DNA of 64,000 nucleotides from Hymenopus coronatus (Eukaryota; Arthropoda; Insecta; Mantodea; Hymenopodidae), in NCBI GenBank assembly GCA_030762935.1, contig CM060883.1, positions 49,587,001 to 49,651,000 of the forward strand, given 5' to 3'. Positions within the stretch are counted from its first letter, which is position 1; each line of letters begins with the position of its first letter. Positions 46,601 through 61,000 of this stretch are shown here, piece by piece. Both the position numbers and the translations under genes were made by a program. The notes under the pieces were generated by a model that was given only the letters and a program-made list of their open reading frames with translations, did no database searches and had not been told where the DNA came from.

Positions 46601-49600
46601 ATTGGACATAGGATAAGGGTAGAAGGTGTATCCTGCCAACCCTGACCAATCCACACCAACCACGTTGTAGTCTCCCTCTTCCAGATATCCTGAAATTCAG
46701 TTGAAATATTAGGTGTTTCCATTCTGAGTATATTATATCAAGTGGTTGTTTTGTGGCCTGATCAAGATTTTACTTCCATTCCAGTAACCTTAGTATCAAT
46801 ATTCTGCTAGCTCACAAGGATGAATGACTCTATCAAGGCTATGCTTTACCAGGTGTGAATGTGATCTATTGGTTAATGCATTTTGTTCCTACTGTTATGA
46901 CCAGCGAGTTAAATTATATGAAGAGTTCACTCCCTGCATGCCCTAAAAATCTCCTGTGTAGTTGCTATTAAATTATTTTAACAATTTTATTCCAGTACTC
47001 AAATAGGTATTTAATATTAACTTAGTTATTTTTCGGCTTAGATTGGAGTCAAGTATAGACACTAAAGAAACATTAGATTGCAACACTATATACACAAAGC
47101 ATGCAACTAACTGAAAAAATGATCTGTATAACATGCAAGCATTCCATCATGAACAGAAACCCTTGGTACTTTATAAAGGGAAAGAGGATGGGGTGGCAAA
47201 GACTGGACATTTTCACCCTCAGAAAAGCTGCAAGTGAAAGTGCATGCATATGGACTGTAAACACATTTTTGTGCTGGATTTACAGCATTTTGCCATGGTC
47301 ATTCCAACACTGAGATTCATTGAAAGTTCCCTTCTCTTTCAGTACTCTAATCCCATTCAAGCTGTCATTCACAATTTCATCCATGGTTATGTAAATAATA
47401 CTTGAGTTTCAGATGTAATTAGTCTGTAAAGTTACACATGATCGCATAAATTAAATAATAATACAATATTAAAAAAAATCATATAGAACCTGAAAAAATA
47501 ATAAATCCATAATATTTAAATATATTAAAATAATAATTTAAATTATATTTAAATTTATAATACTAATGATAATGCAATATTTATATTTACTATTCCAACT
47601 ATAAATCATTCTTCTTTAATCTCTTTTTAAAAGTATTTACACTCTGAGGTAAAGTCTCCAGTAACTCATGTATTTTGTTCCATTCATTGTTCTATTTGCG
47701 AAGAAAAATTTTCCTGTGTCAGTTTTCTGTTCCCTATTTCTAATTTTTTTCGAGTGATCATTTCTCCATGCAAATTGCTCCTTATAGATTCTAAAAATTG
47801 TACATAGCCTTGTTTGTCTCTGACGTTTTTCTAGGGTTTCCCTCGAAATAGCAGTGTTAGTATGATTTTCTAATCGTTTTCTTCTGTCTACAAATTTAGC
47901 TCACTCTCTCAAGTGCCATTTCTGCCCAACACAATACAGATCCCAGCAGCATGCAGTGCTATGTTCTAATAATGGTGGAATTAAAGTTGTGTGTGCTAAA
48001 TTTCGCGACTTACATTGCTGTGTTTTAAAATCCTCTTTGCAAAACGCAACGCTTTCCACGCCTTCACAGTGACCGAGTTTACAACCCCCCCCCCCCATTC
48101 CAATCTTTCATTATTGCCCCTAGACAACAGGTGTTATTTACCCTGGGTGTTTTCTTAGTGTCTAATTTATATTTACGTTTTCTACTACTCTTGCCCTTAA
48201 AAATATAATTGTTTTATATTTACTGGGAGTTATCTCCACTTTATTATATTGCACCCAGCTTTGAATTTAACTTAAATCTTCTTGTGAATCTATAGTGTTA
48301 TTGCCGTTTCAACGAGAGTCCAAGATGTGGCGGCTGAATAATTGTCTATTTGTCTGCATCTGGCGTTACAAATAACACAAACATAACATAGCGTTTAATA
48401 TCAACAAAAATCATCTAATAAACCTGCATGCCAGAAACCATGTCGAGTTCCTCTATCCATCGAAAATTGAAAACTGATGTAAAAAACAGTATATGAAGAT
48501 GAAAAATTAGGAATGGTTTTTAGTAGTTTTTGCTTTCGAAAAATGTGTTATTCAATTTAAACTTACGCAATCATAACTTTTGTAGATAAGAAAAGTCTTA
48601 TAAAAGGAGAATGGTTTGGTTCACAGGTTGTCTAAATGTCTTTTTAAGCATCTTTATCTACAAGAGGAATATGAAACTATTAATCTGTCATTTATTACAG
48701 CTTACCATTCTTGATTTTCTGAATCACGTTATTTTCCCAACTTGACTTCCAGCCGTGTATGACAAATTTGGATTTCTTTGAAGGATCAAATGGCGATTCC
48801 TCCAGCCTGAGTTCGTCGTCTACTGCCACAAGTACTGGATCATCTGGGTTTTCTCTTTAAAAATAGAAGAAGATTGTTTTATCATTTTTGAGCCAAGAAA
48901 TATTAATTCTGTGTGTATAAAGTCATTAAAACACGTATTAAGTTTTATTCCAAACAAAATATGTTGCTTCTGAGAATCTTGGGTACACAAAACTCCGTCC
49001 TATTTCCGCCATGCCACACTTCCTTTATACCACATTTCAGCTCCATCGCCGCATACCAAAGCGAACGTGAGAGCGGTCAAATACATCAGTCACAATAATA
49101 ATAGTTTCAAATATTTTATTAATACCCGACTTTATTTCTTATTCCTGTTCCTACCAGAAGTTTGTTCCTATGATTGCTACCATAGCGACATGGAATAAAT
49201 ACACTCAGGGACCAAAGAAAAAAAGAAAGAAAGAAAAAAAAACGGACACTTACCTGCATATTTGATTATATTTTGTTCTTCATTGTTGACATATTTAAGA
49301 CATTGTTGAAAATGAAGGAATGTCTATTTAAACAATTGATTATTTTATTAAGCACCTTAAATTTCACTAAATTACACAAATAGAACGTAGCGGTGGCAGG
49401 AAATTTTACAAGGACGTAAAACAATAAAAACTTCTGTTTTATCTGTGAGGACATTTTAGGTGCTTTAAACATAAAAGAATACACTTTATTAAGGGTTGTT
49501 ACCTCTTTTAGCTTGAATAGCTGCATTCATACGTCTTGGCATGCTTTTGATCAGGTTAACAATGTACTCTTGAGGAATATTTTCCCATTCTTCAAGGGAT

Positions 49601-51961
49601 TTTCGCCTCAACTCCTGTAAAGCTTCTGGTCGCTGCAGGCGTGTTTTCATCCGCCGTTCCAACATGTTCTATACATTATCAATAGGATTCAAGTCAGGGC
49701 TCGTTGTTGGTCATGGTATAACATGGGCAGTTTCTGACTAGTGAGCAATATGTGGGTGGACGTGCACTGTCAAGCATTAAAAGGCAATTATCACCTAAAA
49801 TGGGCCAAATGGTACAACACGAGTAGCCAAGCATTCTATCATGTACCTATGAGCTATTTTATTTCCATTTTCTACCAAAACTAATTCAGTACGAGCATCC
49901 ATAGAAAGCCCTGCCCAAATTGTAACTTTTTGGAAATACAGTATTGTGGAAATTGTTCTCCCTTCCGTCTGCCAAATCTTTCACGTCCATCAGGTGAGTG
50001 CAGATTGAAACGAGACTCATCTGTGAATAGAATCATTTGTAAAACGCAATCGTTCAACTCGGTGCATCCTGAACAACCTGGGACCAGTTGCAGGTCTACT
50101 CGATATCAGTTCACCTTTCAATCTTTTTCTGTTTTGACTGAAATCGGGCTTCCATGAATATTAAAAAATTCTCGTAGTTGGCAGGTTGCGTTTCTGAAAA
50201 ACTAAACACCATGTGCCTGTCTTCATTTTTTAGCTCTCGGAAGACCCGAACCTGGTCTTCTGGTGTATTCTTGTGTCTCTCTAAACTGTTTTATGGCATC
50301 ACGGATTATGCTTCCAGCTAATTCAACACACTTGCAATGTAACGCACACTGCCGCCATCATCGTTTAGAGCTACAGCTCAGTTACATCTTCAGGACGCAT
50401 ATTTTAAGATCAAATATAACAACCCCACTTATACTCACGACATATAAAAATAAAGAAATAATGATAATTAAGTAAGAATTATTAAGGCAAATTTGCTTTA
50501 ACTGAGACTTTCTACACATAACTGCAATAATTACATATATTCGGCTACAATGACTTGTTTATAAAACAAAAATCATTTAACATAGTCAACATAGCCTACA
50601 CATCTCCATGACAACACATGCCTACCATAATATTTGATAACAAGCTAATGAATTGCGACATATAAACTTCTTTTTTTTTTTTTTTTTGTCCCTGAGTTTA
50701 TTATTCAGACCATAGTAGAACGACTTTCAAAAGAAAGTGTACAACTCTAAATGTTACTTCCAAGGAAAAAGTGGTGCTTATGGTGACTAATCAGACATGG
50801 GAACGAAAATAAAGGCGTATATTGACAAACTTCTGCTTCCAGCCTCTGCATTTGTGGGTCGTACTCTATGCAGCGATTTGTGTCACGTGAAACCGTATTC
50901 GGTCCTTCCGTGTTGCCAAACTATCGACTTGTCTTGTGTAGCCCAATGCTTTCAAGTAACGCCACAAACAAAAGTTTGAGAGATCTGGCGAACGTTTGGA
51001 CTAAGTCGTTGAAATGCTTGATTAGTTCTTGATCTTTCATGAAATAATATCGGTTGTTACAGGATCAGCACCCTCAATAAGAGGTTGTGTGAATAAAGCA
51101 AATATACTTACCGTGTGTACAGACGAAACGTTATCTCCAATTCATCGATGATATTTCCTCTCGTTTTTGGAGGTTCACCTTCTAGAACTGCCACGCGAGG
51201 AACCCCATCTCCATCAGGGAAATATATCCAGGTTTTACCATAACTTTCATTTTTGTACAGGTCGTTATCGTCATTCTCCTCAGCATATCCTGCAACACAT
51301 CAAACAAGACTGGTGAGTCCATTTGAATAGTGTGGTGGTAGCGTGTCTGCCTCCCTTTCAACAGGTCGCGAGTTCGAACCTCGCTTAGGGTGAGTTACGA
51401 GGATAAGGTGTTATTTCTAGGCTTTCACTTATTCTGAGAAGACGAATGTTTAGTAACTTTAAGCTCTATGAACCCTGAGATCATTTAAGCATCATTTCAC
51501 CAAATTCATTTTTCGTCCGATATGACCAACCAGGTTAAAGGACGTTAAGTTAAACAAAAAACTAATGATACAAAAGACAGCACCAAAAATTAAAAAAAAA
51601 AATTGTTTCGTTATATTCACATTAATGTCCCTAACTATTCTACAGCACTCTTACGAAAGCTTATTCTTCTATCTTATGCTCTGCTTCATGCTAATCGAGA
51701 CATAAACGTTATTAGAAATAGCTTTATTACACATTTTCTTATAAATACAAGGGGAATAAGGTAATACATCAGTCTAGAGCGATAGTTATATGTGGTGATT
51801 TTGAAATTCTGTTCTCTTTGCATGATCAGGAGGAAAAGAAGATCTTCCATTTGAGAAAAGTATAAATATTGGAACATTTAAACAAATAACAGGAATGTCT
51901 TGGAAATGTTGAGCTTAAAAAAATATATTAGACATAAACTGCGTGCTTTAGCGAGATCTAC

Positions 51962-52010
<49 letters not shown>

Positions 52011-54997
52011 CAAGGCTTTATCAGTCTTTCTGGGAACATGAGGATTTTAGTGAAACATTTTTGGAAGAAAATTAACTTAAACACCAAGTTTGGCATTTAT
52101 CCTACATATTGACCCACATATACATACACGCAGTTTCCTAAAATTACTTTATTTGTTCACGGTGCCTTAAAACGTGCATTACGATATGTGAAATCTCGAT
52201 ATCGAATGTTTGATCGAAATGCAATACTTCCTCTGCTTCGAGTAGATTCACTTTTATTTTCTTTACTACTTATCTATAGTAAGTAAAAATATTACAAGAC
52301 ATCTAAAAATTCGATATCAATATTTCACTGAATGCATGTTTTAGGTCACTTGAACAAAACAATTTTAAAAACGTCCATGTGTGATTTTTTTTTTTTTTTT
52401 ATCTATGAACAGCATAACTTAAAAACGAAAATCCTGAAAAATACCAATCTTGCTATAGATTTAGTATATTCCAAATAAATACAGTGAATATATTTTATTT
52501 TCTCAAAAATGGCTCTAAGAAGTTTTACTAAAATACCATATATTTAAGACACTTTACATTCATGTCACATAAAATGCATATATTAATTTTTTGGGAATAG
52601 CCTAATTTCTCTTCATTCAGGAGGAACTTTGCATAAATTTGCATACATGGTAATCCAAAAAATCTGACGTGTTCCACTCACATGACTTTTTCTAGCTATT
52701 CTACCAAAGATTATTCTTATATAAGCTATTCTTCCCTCACTATCAAGACAAAACTTAGTTCCTTAAAGTAGAAAGGAAATACTATGCTAAAGTGATAGAC
52801 ACATCTTTTAAAAGTTGTTCCTCTGCGATTCGGTTCTCTTTTATGGCCACGAGTAAAACAAAAGAGATATGACACGGATGAGGACTTCCGTTTGAGAAAA
52901 ATAAGTACTTTAAAATTGAAAACAATAACAGGGAATATCTCGGAAATGGTTAGCTGTACAAAAAAAAAAATGTATAGTGTGATATAAACCGTGTGTTTTA
53001 AAGAGATCTACACCCATATAAGGAGTAGTTTTGGGGTGGGGGAATTTTCCTGAAAATCGTGAAAATACTTGGAAGGTACTGAATTTAAATACTAAGTTTG
53101 GAATCTAACCGAGCTATTTGTTTTTGAGCTATGCTGTTCACGGACACATAAACGGACTTTTTTTTTAATAAAATTCGTTTTTTATTCAGTGGAACTCAAA
53201 ACATGTATTTCCGGTGAAATTTCGGTATCAAATTTTCGGTAGAATACAATACCTTCTCTAATTACTATGTGCATTGTATATACATACGTGTTAGAGAAAG
53301 TAAGCATGTAGGTAAAACGTTCTAAATAAAGTATAGATGTCCGTAAAATACACAATTTATTCAAAATATTTTTGGAGAAATACCCATTTGTGAGATATCA
53401 GTTGTTATTGGTTTCATTTTTTCAAAATGTTATTTTGTTTAATTCTGTGGTTTTCAAGTGTTTCGCGATGTCGCGCAAAGTGTAAATATCTTTAATATAT
53501 GATATTTTAGCCATATCTAACCATTTTAAAACAATTCCTATTGCTATTGCCTTTGTGCACATACCACGTTTCCATTTTTTATAATGTTTAACGCCCTCTT
53601 TTACTGCCAAGGCACCGCAGGCGATGACACTGGTGATACATGGAATGAAGATGGAGCACCATTGGAATGCGATGGCGGGGGAAACTGGAGAACCTGGAGA
53701 AAACCCGCCTCTGCGTCGCTTTGTCCACCACAAATCTCACATGCGGTCGCTTGGGATCGAACCTGGGCCGTCTAGGTGAGAGGCGAATGGCCACGTTTCC
53801 ATGGGGAATACTAATCAATTTAAGATCAATTACATTGAATATAATCCAAGTTTCACGTGCTAAATTCAGTGCAAATTGAGACCGTTTTGAATACGAAAGG
53901 TTCGAGAATAAATTTATCAAACTTTTATTTGGTCGACTTGAATTTGCGTTGGCGAAACTGTTAAACATCGTTTTGTGTATTATAAGCAGGGTTTGAGGTT
54001 AGTAAATGTTTTGGGAAAGAATAAATGGTGCGAGATTATCGAAATGATAAAAAATATCTCTTGTCTGTGTTATTACACCAGTTCCTGGCAAGCTTAATGA
54101 AGAAAACAAAATGACGAGGGTGTAGCGTGTTGCAAAGAGTACAGTACAATACAGCATTTATTGCGTGTTCAATACGATTTGAACACGGAGATGTTTCCAT
54201 GCAACATATTTCAATCCGATTCCACTTTATAAGATTCAATAGATTTGAATCCGCATTTCCACGCAGAATTCAGTGTCGAATGAGTATTCAAATCGATTTC
54301 AATTTTCCATGGAAACGTGGTAAGAGTTTTAACGAAATGTGTAACGAAACTATTTATGCAAACGCTTGTTTGGCCCGCCTGGTCGCGAGTTCGAATCTCG
54401 CTTAGGGTGAAATAACTGGATAAGGTTTTTTCGGGGTTTTCCCTTATCCTGAGAAGAGGAATGTCAAGTAACTTTAAGCTTTATGGACCCAGAGATCATT
54501 TGAGCATCATTTCACCAATGTCATTCATCGTCCGATATGACCAACCAGGTTAAAGGGCGTTAAGCTACCAACATAACATAAATAAAACAGACGTTTAACT
54601 TATTTAACTTGCAGGGTATAGAAGAATAAACGTCTTCAAATATAGGCAGGATTAGTGCAATACTCACTCAGTGAAGAAAAATCCATATACATATAACTGC
54701 TTTCTGCTGCAGAATTTATCTTTGCTCGTACTTTAAGAGCTATGCTCCTAGCCGACTGAAAACCATCATCTAAGATCAATTTTTAGCACACTTATTTCAT
54801 TGAATACCTTTCCTTCTGCGTCATAGTTCAGAATAAAACATTGACTCTGGTTTTGTTCTACTTTTTAACAATGTTTCATATAGACATGTATCTAATCATT
54901 TGGCGTAAAATTACACAGCCGGTTTTGAAACGACGAGCGAATGTAACAGTCTTATAACTTAATTACTATTGTTATTGTTATTATTATTGATGTTATT

Positions 54998-55046
<49 letters not shown>

Positions 55047-58000
55047 TCTAGCTTAACGCCATTTAACCTGATTGGTCATATAGGAAGATGAATGAAATTC
55101 GTGAAATGATACTCAAATGATCTTAGGATCCATGGAGCTTAAAGTTACTCGACTCTCGTCCTCTCAGGATAAAATAAACCCCTGAAAATACCTTATCCGA
55201 GTAACTTACCCTAAGCGAGATTCGAGCTCGCGACTTGTTGAATGTGAAGTACACTACCCAAGTAGGCGATCTTATGTTTAAACTAGTAGGAAGTTTGCTA
55301 TCGCAGCTTCGAAACTCTTTTACGTTTGCTTTATGTAACATTGAAAATTTCTTCATTTTGAGTAGGTACATCACAAAGCACCCACAACACATGGTGTTCT
55401 CGGCAAGTGCATGTCATAAAAACAAAGGATTTCTTCTTCGTTATTGCAAACATGTCTTAACTTTGAGGTAAAGGGGAAAAGGACAGTTACCTGCTTATGA
55501 ACTGGATAGTTTCAAGGTTTTGCTTGAATGCGAAACATCCGTAGTAACTACGAGTTTCTTGTACTTGCTATCCTGCTCATTTTGTAATTATCCTAATAGT
55601 TAACTCTCAACAACTTATTGTAAATATCTCAAGAGCTTGCTCTTAAATGTAGAAATGTTTCATTTAGTATAAGTTAAAGACAAAATAAACTTATTGTCCC
55701 ACTGAAAAAGGGACTAATGTTTGCTTCATTTTATCTACAACCCATTGGTGGTATTCTGTTAGATTCTTGCCTCTGTCGTTTTTATTGGTTCCTTGCCTTC
55801 ATTTTCAAGATCACTTAACTTAAATTGCCTCTAAAAGAGTATTTGCAGGATATGTATCCCAGCTTATTTTCCCGGCCATTTCCTTTCATTCGTTGTCTAT
55901 TATGATTAAATTGCATGTTGGAAATATAAACAAATTACTGAAGGTAATTGAGCAGAGTTGCGTAAGATAAGAAATCACTTAACATTAGCTATCACTGTGC
56001 AGCATGTCGGTATGATTACGAAATCAATGTTCAATTGCTTCCCAAGCTCTGAAAACTATGTTTTCGCATCACATAGTGTCCGAGCAACAGCGTCCACCTT
56101 TTGATTCGATGTCGTTTTGAAACAGCCTGTGTACGCATTTTAGCATGCCAAAGCTTAAATATTTTTCAGGCATTACCTCGAGCAGTAAACACCAACACAT
56201 GCTTATTGAACTCATTAAATATAAGATAACTCAGTATTTGGTGCTACAAGAAGCTGAACTTATTTTACACCGCAATGACTATAGATCTAACGAACCTAAT
56301 GGATGATCAATTCACCGAAACCAAAAACAAACTGCAGTGTTCCATTCACATAAGCCTTTTCCTCTGTTCCACAAGTTATTCTTATAATCATTTTTTATTC
56401 TGAGTACTGCTTGTTCAGAAATATAAAGTTTGAATATACATATGCACATTTCATTGTAGGCTTAAAAAGAACACAGTGGGTAAAGCGACAGTCATATTTT
56501 TAATGGTTACCATGCTAACTACATATACCCAAGGTCGCGGTTCAAACCCGGCGGAGATCGATGAATTTTTTCGGGTGTAAAAATCGTTAGCATGGCTTCC
56601 TTCGGAAGGGAAGTAAGGCCGTTGGTCCCATGTCGTAGATTTATGGCACGTAAAAGAACCTCAAGCGTGATAAAAGAGGTCTCAGAGCAAAATTAGCGGT
56701 CTTTCACACCGCTGGGACGCTGAGAACCACAGCAGTTAAAGAGCGTCCATAAATAAAATTTTCATTTCCACATTTTTAAAGAGGATCGCAATATGATGTC
56801 TTTGAAATGTATTAATATGCTCAAGATGTTTCAACTCCACCTATATTCTTTGGCCAGACATTCCAAAGGACAAACGTAGGAAACAGCTGTCGTGCCCAAG
56901 TAGGTGTTTGAGTTGACTCTTTGAGGTATCTACCGTGAAGACACGTGACATCCTTATCTCCCTCTTCCAGTGTCTGGCACACCAACCCTGACGCACCCTC
57001 TCAGAGTGGCTACGTGAAGCAGAGTGGAAATTCCACAATAGAGCACCTTCTCTCGGTGTAATCATAGTGGCTGAAGCCAATTCCGCACTCAACGCTGTAT
57101 TTCCGGTTACGAGGACCGCTATTTATATTTTGAGCCTTGGCAACACTGATTGCTGTAGGTGCCATCTGGTGCTTCCACTGGAAAGTTTAACATCTAATTC
57201 AGATATTTTGTCGATAGAGCGTTATTTGCGTAGTTTACGAAATTGTGTCTCAACTCGTTAAAATGTTCGTGCGGTGCTTTATAATGATTTTCGACTTGGA
57301 TTATAAAGACAAGTGTGGATGGATCAAGTTACTATTAAATGTGGCGATGAAGCTCCATCCACTGTGAAACGCTGTGCAAAAACTGACAGTGCAGATCGTC
57401 ATGCCACATCAAGACAATGCGAGCGCTCACACATCTCGTCTTACAACGGACTATTTGAACACTCAAAAAAATCGAATTGATGACTCATTCGCCGTACACC
57501 CAATTTGGCACCCAATGACTTATTTTTGTTCCGAACATCAACAATAAAATGCGTGGGCAACATCTTCGTCGGCAGATGCTTTCAAAAAGCATATTTTGGA
57601 GGTACCTCAGCAGGTATGACAAATGGTTCGAACGCATGTAAAAGTGTGTTGATCGTAAAGGAGAATATTTCGAGAAACAATAAAGAATTTTCAATGACAA
57701 ATTACTGTTGTTTTTTTTTATTATTAGGCTCAAAATATACAAAATGCCCCTCGTATACTGAGTCTCCCTCCGTGGTGTTACCATGCTAACTTCTTATACC
57801 CAAGATCCGGGTATTTTCTCGCGTGTAAAAATCCTTAGCATGGCTTCCGTTGGGAAGGGAAGTAAATTCGTTGGTCCCGTAAAAGAACCTCAAGCCTGAT
57901 AGAGAGGCTTCTGAGCAAAATTAAGCGGTATTTCACGCCCAATTTAAAATAGGACGCTGAGAACCACAGTAGTTAAAGAACGTCCATAAATAACATACCA

Positions 58001-61000
58001 TTTACATTTTCTCGTATACCGAAGAGAGCGCTACGAAGTATTAATTTCGACTTTTTTTGTTGTTGCATGAATTGCATTCGAAGAGAATGTGCGTAATTTT
58101 TGTGCAATTTTTACAGTGTGCTGTAGCATTGGCCACTTCTAAAGAACAGTTTGTTGAAGTTAAGTAAAAATAAGCCATAGTGAATAGAGAAAGGCATATG
58201 AATGCAATACATAGAGAATTATAGTTTTTGACAAAGAACACTTATGAAGTTATAAACTTGATTACTTACCAATGTTCGTCAAGAACAGAAGATGTGAGAC
58301 AAATAGAAGACAATCAGTCAGATAGGTTTGCAGCTTTGCCTGTAAATAAAGTGTGTCCTGTCAGAATTAATGCTATTCAGAAAATACTAAGGTATACTCA
58401 GTAATACAAATATAATGTATAAGCAGCTCTAAAAATTAAGTTATTATAAGAAATAGTATTACTAGGAATTCTCGTTCAACCAACTATTCTATTTAATAAA
58501 CCAATTTCCCCTAATACATTTAAGGAAGGAGATGCTGTTATATTACAAGAATATAATAAAAATCACTTTAAAACATGGACTCTACAAAAATGAAACCCTT
58601 CATAGAATGTGCAAAGAGAATGAAGCAACTGCCTCAAATATCCTGTTTAGTTGCCTAAAGGTGGAAAGAAAGAGGTTTTTGGAAACAAATTCGCAAACCG
58701 GTATTTATATCCCTTTCACTGGCACCACATCTGAACCGACTAGAATATTTACGAAACGAAGTGGACTATTGGCCATCCATTCAAAGCCGAACGTCGCGAA
58801 TTCGTGTTCCAGCGACTGCAGTCAAATGTGCCTGAGGTAAAAGAAGGGGAGAGTCCAGGTAAAATAACCGATGTGATGGCACACTTGGATGCTAACAGGA
58901 TTACATTACCTGCATTTGGACAGCGACTGCAGTCAAATGTGCCTGAGGTAAAAGAAGGGGAGAGTCCAGGTAAAATAACCGATGTGATGGCACACTTGGA
59001 TGCTAACATGATTACATTACCTGCATTTGGACAGCGACTGCAGTCAAATGTGTCTGAGGTAAAAGAAGGGGAGAGTCCAGGTAAAATAACCGACGTGATG
59101 GCACACTTGGATGCTAACATGATTACATTACCTGCATTTGGACAGCGACTGCAGTCAAATGTGCCTGAGGTAAAAGAAGGGGAGAGTCCAGGTAAAATAA
59201 CCGATGTGATGGCACACTTGGATGCTAACATGATTACATTACCTGCATTTGGACAGCGACTGCAGTCAAATGTGCCTGAGGTAAAAGAAGGGGAGGGTCC
59301 AGGTAAAGTAACCGATGTGATGGCACACTTGGATGCTAACATGATTACATTACCTGCATTTGGACAGCGACTGCAGTCAAAGGTGCCTGAGGTAAAAGAA
59401 GGGGAGAGTCCAGGTAAAATAACCGATGTGATGGCACACTTGGATGCTAACATGATTACATTACCTGCATTTGGACAGCGACTGCAGTAAAATGTGCCTG
59501 AGGTAAAAGAAGGGGAGAGTCCAGGTAAAATAACCGATGTGATGGCACACTTGGATGCTAACATGATTACATTACCTGCATTTGGACAGCGACTGCAGTC
59601 AAATGTGCCTGAGGTAAAAGAAGGGGAGGGTCCAGGTAAAATAACCGATGTGATGGCACACTTGGAGGCTAACATGATTACATTACCTGCATTTGGACAG
59701 CGACTGCAGTCAAATGTGCCTGAGGTAAAAGAAGGGGAGGGTCCAGGTAAAATAACCGATGTGATGGCACACTTGGATGCTAACATGATTACATTACCTG
59801 CATTTGGACAGCGACTGCAGTCAAATGTGCCTGAGGTAAAAGAAGGGGAGAGTCCAGGTAAAATAACCGATGTGATGGCACACTTGGATGCTAACATGAT
59901 TACATTACGTGCATTTGGACGGCGACTGCAGTCAAATGTGCCTGAGGTAAAAGAAGGGGAGAGTCCAGGTAAAATAACCGATGTGATGGCACACTTGGAT
60001 GCTAACATGATTACATTACGTGCATTTGGACAGCGACTGCAGTCAAATGTGCCTGAGGTAAAAGAAGGGGAGGGTCCAGGTAAAATAACCGATGTGATGG
60101 CACACTTGAATGCTAACAGGATTACATTACCTGCATTTGGACAGCGACTGCAGTCAAATGTGCCTGTGGTAAAGGAAGGGTAGGGCCTAAATAAAGAAAC
60201 CTGTGTCATGGCACGCTTGGATGCTGATGGGATTACAATTGCCTACAGTTACATAGATTTTGCTTTCTCTTTTTTTTTATTATTAAAAGCACTCCAGGTT
60301 TATTGCTAAAATATTTATATTTTTACAATATAAAACAGCTATAACTGGACTAATTTTAATGTTGAAAGTTAGTGTAATACGAAATTAGAAAAAAGTCCAC
60401 CAAAATACACTAATGCTTAATTACCTTTGTTAACTATTCTACCTCTCCTGTTACGGAATATAAGCAGATACCCTTTTGGATCATATATTATTAGCACTAT
60501 AATGAACATTCATAGAAGACGATGTTGATGGGCGATCCCTTTAACATGTGTTAGTACGTTATGAAATCGTACAAACATATTGAGCGGTAGATATTTTTGT
60601 GAAAACGGAATTAGCAGTTACGACTTATTTTGAAAGAACCTGAGTCATATAGGTAACAGAGGACCAAGAATATCTTGTGGTTACAGTTATTTGTAAGTAC
60701 TTGTGGACGTGCTTGATTTCAAATAACTTGAGATAATCAAGTAACAGTGGAGAACAGTATGCTGTTGTTACAGTTATGTGTAAGTACTTGTGGACTTCTT
60801 GATTTGAAATAACTTGAGATAGTCAAGTAACAGTGGACCAAGGGTATCTTGTTGTTGAGTTATGTGTAAGTACTTGTGGACCTACTTGATTTGAAATAAC
60901 TTGAGACAGTCAAGTAAGAGTGGACCAAGGGTAGCTTGTTGTTGCGTTATGTGTAAGTACTCGTGGACCTACTTGATTTGAAATGACTTGAGGCAGTCAA

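Noticed and set aside
58749..60209. 486-codon minus-strand open frame as a secreted or structural repeat protein
   Set aside because: It is the automatic result of a 111-bp unit divisible by three. The opposite strand is almost as open, and no start context, signal peptide or splice support is visible.
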